Positions 15,723 through 20,068 of a stretch of DNA of 20,068 bases are shown here, one piece after another. Position 1 is the stretch's first letter. Every line of letters starts with the position of its first letter. The position numbers and the translations under genes are program-made. Origin of the DNA: Ga0077527 sp038106575 (GTDB lineage: Bacteria > Pseudomonadota > Gammaproteobacteria > Burkholderiales > SG8-41); the NCBI GenBank assembly GCA_038106575.1, contig JAYOED010000041.1:1-20068 (forward strand), given 5' to 3'. The notes under the pieces were generated by a model. The model worked only from the letters and a program-made list of their open reading frames with translations. It was not told where the DNA came from and did not search any database.

Positions 15723-16478
15723 CTAGAACGCAAAGCGCCGCATACCGCCATCGACGGGGATCACCGCGCCGGTGATATAACCGGCAAGTGGAGAGGCGAG
15801 AAATGTGGCCAGCACGGCGAGTTCCTCCGGTTCGCCATAGCGTCCCACGGGAATATCATGCTGTTCTTCGCGGGTGCGGAATTCGGCGGAATATTTGCGG
15901 CGGATCTGTTCGCTCATGATGCGTCCGGGCGCAAGGCAGTTGACGGTAATGCCATGTGTGCCGACCGTGCGCGACAGGCCTTTTGACCAACCGTGCAGCG
16001 CAGCCTTGGCGGGCGTGGCGGCAAGCAGGGAATCAGGCTCGGATTTTCCGGAGAGGTTGATGATGCGACCCCAATTCTTTTTGATCATGCCTGGAAGCGC
16101 AGCGTGAGTCAGCTGCCGCACGCGCACGAAATTGAGATTCATCACGCTTTCCCATTCCTCTTCTGGCGCGTTGATGGGAATCGCCGGGCGGCTGCCGCCT
16201 GCGCTGTTGACCAGGATGTCGATGCCGCCGAGCGCAGTCGCTGCGGCCGTGGCCAGTTGTTGCGGTGCGCCGTCCTGCATGATGTCGATCTCGACGATGG
16301 CCGGCGATGCGCCCCCGGCGGCGGCAATTTCAGCGGCCAGTTCTTCAAGCAGATTGCGCCGTCGTGCGGCGATGCATACCCTGACGCCTTCTGCCGCGAG
16401 CATTTTGGCAATGGCGCGGCCGATGCCCTGGCTGGTACCGGTGACCAGCGCGGTCTTGCCTTTCAGTTGCAGTTCCAT
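15723..16478 (-). CDS. Short-chain dehydrogenase/reductase without the catalytic tyrosine
   Basis: A 251-residue classical-type SDR. The cofactor motif TGTSQGIG is at 13-20, AARR follows the second β-strand, the NSAG motif is at 91-94, and Ser143 is in IINLSGKSE. In the YxxxK position the sequence reads A-T-P-A-K (154-158): Lys158 is present but the tyrosine is replaced by alanine. The C-terminus VIPVDGGMRRFAF is normal for the family. A good GGAGG lies before the ATG at 16478. It starts 16 bases after the hpnD stop and is followed closely by the ABM gene, so it probably belongs to the same transcript as hpnCD. Loss of the tyrosine suggests altered chemistry or a non-enzymatic role. I recall a group of SDRs that also lack this Tyr, so this may be a subfamily trait rather than a defect. 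Confidence 0.88.
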   Translation of the reverse strand: MELQLKGKTALVTGTSQGIGRAIAKMLAAEGVRVCIAARRRNLLEELAAEIAAAGGASPAIVEIDIMQDGAPQQLATAAATALGGIDILVNSAGGSRPAIPINAPEEEWESVMNLNFVRVRQLTHAALPGMIKKNWGRIINLSGKSEPDSLLAATPAKAALHGWSKGLSRTVGTHGITVNCLAPGRIMSEQIRRKYSAEFRTREEQHDIPVGRYGEPEELAVLATFLASPLAGYITGAVIPVDGGMRRFAF

Positions 16479-16494
16479 CGAACGGTTTCCTCCG

Positions 16495-17331
16495 TCATCC
16501 CCTGATCCAGGTTTTCCACGCGATCCACAGCTTGCGCAGCGGCGTCAGCGCCGTGCGACGCGTCAGCACGCGGCAGCCGTCGGCGCGTATTTCATCGAGC
16601 AGCGCACGGTAGATAGCCGACATGATCAGCCCCGGCAGCTGCGCCTTGCGGTCGGTATCCGGCAGTTTCGCATGGGCCTGTTCGTAGGTGGACAGTGCGC
16701 GCTCGACCTGTTCGACCATTAATGCGCGGAATCCGGGGCTGTCCTTGCCGTGAATGATCTGGGATATGTCGATGCCATGGCGCGTCAGTTCGTCGAGCGG
16801 CAGATAAACGCGGTTGCGCCGCGCGTCTTCGCCGACGTCGCGGATGATATTGGTCAGCTGGAAAGCGAGACCGAGATCGGCGGCGTACTCCAGCGTGCGC
16901 TCGTCGCTGTAGCCGAAAATACGCGCCGACATCAGTCCGACCACGCCCGCAACCTTGTGGCAGTAGACCTTCAAGGTCTCGAAATCGGGATAGCGGTTAT
17001 ATTCGAGATCCATCGCCATACCGTCGATTACGGTCGCCAACTGTTCCTCTTTGATGCCGTAGGGTGCGATCACGTCAGCGAGTGCGCAGGTGACCGGATG
17101 CTGGGGATTACCGGCGTAGAGCCGTGTTTTTTATTAGCGCCCCCACGCGAGCTTGGTACGTGCGACTTCGGTATCGGTGCATTCGTCGACGACGTCGTCG
17201 ACTTCGCGGCAGTAGGCGTAAAGCGCGGTGATGGCGCGACGGCGCTCCAGCGGCAGGAACAGGAAGCTGTAATAAAAGCTCGAGCCGCTGGCAGCGGCCT
17301 TGTCCTGACAGTATTGTTGCGGATCGATCAT
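16495..17331 (-). pseudogene. hpnD: Presqualene diphosphate synthase HpnD interrupted by tandem TAA TAA
   Basis: Across 278 codons the frame encodes HpnD, which joins two farnesyl diphosphates to presqualene diphosphate. Codons 66 and 67 (17136-17131 on the minus strand) are both TAA. The residues before (RTKLAW-G-R) and after (RLYAGNPQHPVT) match the usual continuous segment, where two Glu normally follow W-W-R. The first Asp-rich motif DDVVD (45-49) is before the stops. The second, with Asp165 and Asp169 in IRDVGEDARRNRVYLP, is after them. Length, start (ATG overlapping the hpnC stop as ATGA) and the rest of the protein look normal. Re-initiation at GTG (codon 87) could yield a C-terminal fragment. 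Explanations are true inactivation, readthrough, or a local assembly error; hpnC and hpnE look intact. Confidence 0.82.
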
Positions 17332-18137
17332 GGCAGCAGCGATCGGGCCAGCATCAGCGCCCAGTCAGGTTTGGTTAGCATCGGGCGCCGGCGGAATACG
17401 TCGCCGTCGACCGCTGCAATCTTGTCGAGTATGCGGTTTCCGCCTGCGATGATCATGCGCATCTCAAGTCCGATTCGCCCCTTGAGCGTATTTCCCAGTG
17501 GTTTTCCGGATTGCAGCAGTACGCGGGCGCGATTGACCTGGAACGCCATGAACTCGCGCCAGGCGCCGCGGGTGTCCGCGGCGGCGATCTGCGCTTCGGT
17601 GATTCCGTATTGCTGCATTTCTTCCTGCGGAAAGTAAACCCGGTTTTTCTGCCAGTCGATGGCCACATCCTGCCAGAAATTGATCAGTTGCAGGCTGGAG
17701 CAGATGGCATCAGATTGTCGAAGGTTGGGTTCCGTGGCAACCCCGTAGAGCACCAGCAGCAGGCGGCCCACGGGATTGGCGGAGCGGCGGCAGTAGTCGA
17801 GAACCTCGGTGTAATTCGCGTAACGTTTCCTGGTCACGTCCTGGGCGAAGGCCGACAGCAGGTCGTGGAAGAGTTCTATAGGCAGGGCGTACTCATGGAT
17901 CGCGGTTGCCAGTTCGCCGAACCACGGGATTCCCGGCGCTTCGCAGCGCTCAATACGTTCTAGTTCGCGGGTGAATGCGGCCAGTTGCGCGAGTCGTTGC
18001 CCATCGGGGATGTCACCTTCATCGGCGAAATCGTCGGCCTCGCGCGCGAAACGGTAAATCAGGGCGATGGGCCGCCGCAGCCGTGCCGGCAGCAGAATCG
18101 ACGCCACCGGAAAATTTTCGTAATGGTCGACTGCCAC
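17328..18137 (-). CDS. hpnC: Hydroxysqualene synthase HpnC
   Basis: A 269-residue all-α prenyltransferase-like enzyme of the squalene/phytoene synthase family. HpnC converts presqualene diphosphate to hydroxysqualene. The first Asp-rich motif DDFADE is at 35-40 and the second includes Asp157 and Asp161 in NFWQDVAIDWQKNRVYFP. The opening VDHYENFPVASILLPARLR is typical of HpnC and distinguishes it from HpnD. The start is GTG at 18137; no ATG is possible, as the frame is closed by TGA 33 bases upstream. Its stop overlaps the hpnD ATG. It heads the minus-strand run hpnC–hpnD–SDR–ABM and is divergent from tRNA-Leu, so the promoter should lie in 18138-18306. Confidence 0.93.
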   Translation of the reverse strand: MAVDHYENFPVASILLPARLRRPIALIYRFAREADDFADEGDIPDGQRLAQLAAFTRELERIERCEAPGIPWFGELATAIHEYALPIELFHDLLSAFAQDVTRKRYANYTEVLDYCRRSANPVGRLLLVLYGVATEPNLRQSDAICSSLQLINFWQDVAIDWQKNRVYFPQEEMQQYGITEAQIAAADTRGAWREFMAFQVNRARVLLQSGKPLGNTLKGRIGLEMRMIIAGGNRILDKIAAVDGDVFRRRPMLTKPDWALMLARSLLP

Positions 18138-18225
18138 GGGTTCCGGAAAAGAAGAATGCCTTCAAAGGCTTGGCGTGTTTATGGTCACGGAAAAACCGCA
18201 CCGGGACCATGTCGCAGCAGTGGCA

Positions 18226-18231
18226 ATTATA
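18226..18231 (-). promoter_or_regulatory. Possible -10 box for hpnC
   Basis: Read on the minus strand, this is a perfect TATAAT, about 90 bases before the hpnC GTG. No convincing -35 hexamer lies at the right distance, so it is only a candidate. The plus strand here also carries a TACAAT (18233-18238) that could serve the tRNA transcript. Confidence 0.35.
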
Positions 18232-18305
18232 TTACAATCAAAGGGTTGCATCCGGCTATCGAATTACCGGGGCAGGGCCGGGGCGCGATGTTGCAGCGCG
18301 AAAGT

Positions 18306-18391
<86 letters not shown>

Positions 18392-18392
18392 G

Positions 18393-18413
18393 AGCGGCGC
18401 AGATCCGCTTTTT
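18393..18413 (+). terminator. Possible weak terminator after tRNA-Leu
   Basis: AGCGG and CCGCT form a 5-bp stem with a 7-base loop, followed by a run of T. It is short and might only partly stop transcription before tig, whose ATG is 33 bases further on. Confidence 0.4.
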
Positions 18414-18445
18414 GACAAGTCTCACAACAGGGAACAGGAACACAG

Positions 18446-19756
18446 ATGCAAGCAAGTCTGGAAACGCTAGGCAGCCTGCAGCGCAAGCTGAACGTGGTGG
18501 TGCCGATGATGGAGATCGATGGCGAGGTTGAAACGCGCCTGAAGAAGCTGACGCGCACCGTGAAATTGGCCGGATTCAGGCCCGGCAAGGTGCCGCTCAA
18601 GGTGGTTGTCCAGCATTACGGACCGCAGGTGCGTCAGGAAGTCCTCGGCGACACGCTGCAGAAAACCTTTGGCGATGCGGTCAAGGAGCAGAACCTGCGG
18701 GTCGCGGGTTATCCGAAATTCGATGCAGCTCCGCCGGCGGACGGAGCAAAGGAGTTCCAGTACAGCGCGACATTCGAGGTTTATCCCGAAGTCGCTGTCG
18801 GTGATGTTTCCAGCTCCACGGTGACGCGACCCACCCTCGAGGTGGCGGACGCGGATATCGACAAGACGATCGAGGTCATGCGCAAGCAGCGCGTCACTTA
18901 TGAAACCGCGGATCGCGCTGCAGAAAACGGCGATCGGGTGATCATGGATTACCGCGGCACGATCGACGGTGTTGAATTTGCCGGCGGCAAGGCTGAAGAC
19001 CAGGGCGTTGTGCTCGGCGAAGGCCGCTTCCTGCCCGATTTCGAGAAGAACCTGCCCGGACTGAAAGCAGGCGACAAAAATAGCTTCGAGGTAAAGTTTC
19101 CCGACGATTACGCCGGCAAGGAAGTGGCGGGCAAAACGGCTGTATTCGAAATCACCGTCAAGAGCGTTGCCGCGCCGAAACTGCCTCCAATCGACGCCGA
19201 ATTCGCGAAGAGCCTGGGCTTGGGAGACGGCGATCTGTCAAAGATGCGTGCCGAAATCCGCAGCAACATTGACCGCGAGGTCAAGGCGCGGTTGAGGGCG
19301 AGGGTCAAGGAACAGGTTATGGATGCTCTGCTGGCGGTGACCGGTATCGAGATCCCGAAGGCGTTGGTGGAAATGGAGATCGAGCGGCTGCAGAGCATGG
19401 CGAGGCAGGATCTTGCGGCGCGCGGCATTCCCGTGCGCGACGATATGCCGCTGCCGGCGGACATGTTCGAGAAACAGGCGCAGCGCCGCGTCAGTCTCGG
19501 TCTGATACTGGCCGAAATCGTGCGTGCGCAGAACCTGCATGCCAAGCCTGACCAGGTGCGTGCCGCAGTGGAAGAACAGGCGCAGAGTTACGAGCAGCCG
19601 CAGGAAGTGGTGAAGTGGTTTTATCAGTCTCCTGAACGGCTGCGCGACATCGAGTCCATGGTGCTCGAAGAAAATGTGGTGGCGTGGGCGCTGGCGACCG
19701 CGAAGGTCGAGGACAAGGCTATATCGTTTGATGAACTGATGGGGAACGCCAAATGA
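18446..19756 (+). CDS. tig: Trigger factor (ribosome-associated chaperone, peptidyl-prolyl isomerase)
   Basis: A 436-residue trigger factor, which binds near the ribosome exit tunnel and helps nascent chains fold. The N-terminal ribosome-binding domain has the signature GFRPGKVP at 43-50. The FKBP-like isomerase domain lies at about 160-245 (GDRVIMDYRGTIDGVEFAGG and FEVKFPDDY). The remainder is the α-helical chaperone arm domain ending in DELMGNAK. Length is normal (430-450). AGGAACACAG stands before the ATG. Its TGA overlaps the clpP ATG (ATGA), the usual tig–clpP arrangement, which supports translational coupling. Confidence 0.98.
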   Translation: MQASLETLGSLQRKLNVVVPMMEIDGEVETRLKKLTRTVKLAGFRPGKVPLKVVVQHYGPQVRQEVLGDTLQKTFGDAVKEQNLRVAGYPKFDAAPPADGAKEFQYSATFEVYPEVAVGDVSSSTVTRPTLEVADADIDKTIEVMRKQRVTYETADRAAENGDRVIMDYRGTIDGVEFAGGKAEDQGVVLGEGRFLPDFEKNLPGLKAGDKNSFEVKFPDDYAGKEVAGKTAVFEITVKSVAAPKLPPIDAEFAKSLGLGDGDLSKMRAEIRSNIDREVKARLRARVKEQVMDALLAVTGIEIPKALVEMEIERLQSMARQDLAARGIPVRDDMPLPADMFEKQAQRRVSLGLILAEIVRAQNLHAKPDQVRAAVEEQAQSYEQPQEVVKWFYQSPERLRDIESMVLEENVVAWALATAKVEDKAISFDELMGNAK

Positions 19757-20068
19757 AGCGTTATTTCGAGCCACAGGCGATGACGGAGCCGCAGGGTCTC
19801 GGACTGGTTCCGATGGTGATTGAGCAGAGCGGTCGCGGCGAGCGCGCTTATGACATCTATTCGCGCCTGCTCAAGGAGCGTGTGGTTTTCCTGGTGGGTC
19901 CGGTCACCGAGGTCACGGCTAACCTGATTGTCGCCCAGCTGCTGTTCCTCGAGTCGGAGAATCCCGACAAGGACATTTCGTTTTACATCAACTCGCCGGG
20001 TGGATCGGTGTCAGCGGGTCTGGCGATTTACGACACCATGAAATTTATTAAGCCCGACGTGTCCACAC
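19753..20068 (+). CDS. clpP: ATP-dependent Clp protease proteolytic subunit, N-terminal part
   Basis: The first 105 codons of ClpP; the rest lies beyond the window. ClpP forms a tetradecameric serine protease that degrades proteins unfolded by ClpX or ClpA. Recognisable segments are GLVPMVIEQSGRGERAYDIYSRLL, RVVFLVGPV, AQLLFLESENPDKDI and YINSPGGSVSAGLAIYDTM, the conserved oxyanion-loop region. The catalytic Ser motif (MGQAAS type) is not yet reached. The ATG overlaps the tig stop. Confidence 0.98.
   Translation, partial: MKRYFEPQAMTEPQGLGLVPMVIEQSGRGERAYDIYSRLLKERVVFLVGPVTEVTANLIVAQLLFLESENPDKDISFYINSPGGSVSAGLAIYDTMKFIKPDVST

Overview
The window is a GC-rich (estimated near 60%) bacterial chromosome segment. 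It looks like a betaproteobacterium. The basis is a periplasmic Bug-type solute receptor, the hpnC/hpnD/hpnE squalene genes, an acyl-CoA ligase/hydroxyacyl-CoA dehydrogenase operon, and a tRNA-Leu–tig–clpP block. The taxonomic call is inference from gene types only.

Layout. (1) 1-988 (+): the 3' end of rimI, overlapping a family-4 uracil-DNA glycosylase gene. (2) 1083-6550 (+): a fatty-acid operon made of a decayed HSDL2-like SDR, an intact long-chain acyl-CoA ligase, a truncated YciA-like thioesterase and an intact FadN-type 3-hydroxyacyl-CoA dehydrogenase/enoyl-CoA hydratase. (3) 6665-10765 (-): PrpF/GalD-like isomerase, then hpnE, then ETF-ubiquinone oxidoreductase, closely packed. (4) 10847-11410 (-): a DUF3617-type secreted protein gene carrying four in-frame stop codons. 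(5) 11587-14148 (+): an NHL-repeat propeller protein and a GMC flavin oxidoreductase, ending at a strong bidirectional terminator. (6) 14210-18137 (-): hpnC, hpnD (interrupted by two tandem TAA codons), an SDR lacking the catalytic tyrosine, an ABM-domain protein and a Bug receptor. (7) 18307-20068 (+): tRNA-Leu(UAG), tig and the start of clpP.

How the genes fit together. Acyl-CoA ligase and FadN-like protein would activate and oxidise fatty acids. ETF-QO, convergent with them, would pass electrons from acyl-CoA dehydrogenases to ubiquinone. HpnC, HpnD and HpnE would turn farnesyl diphosphate into squalene for hopanoids. Here they are split into hpnCD and hpnE by about 7 kb of metabolic genes (SDR, ABM, Bug, GMC, NHL, PrpF). 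Those genes look like an uptake-and-oxidation module for an unknown, probably organic-acid or aromatic, substrate.

The most striking property is gene decay. Within 20 kb I see a degraded SDR, a thioesterase missing its C-terminal part, a DUF3617 gene with four nonsense codons and no frameshift, and an hpnD with two adjacent ochre codons in an otherwise full-length frame. I found no insertion sequence, integrase, CRISPR array or phage gene. I see no clearly novel defence or mobile system. The best candidates for something undescribed are the NHL–GMC / SDR–ABM–Bug module and the disrupted but conserved hpnD.
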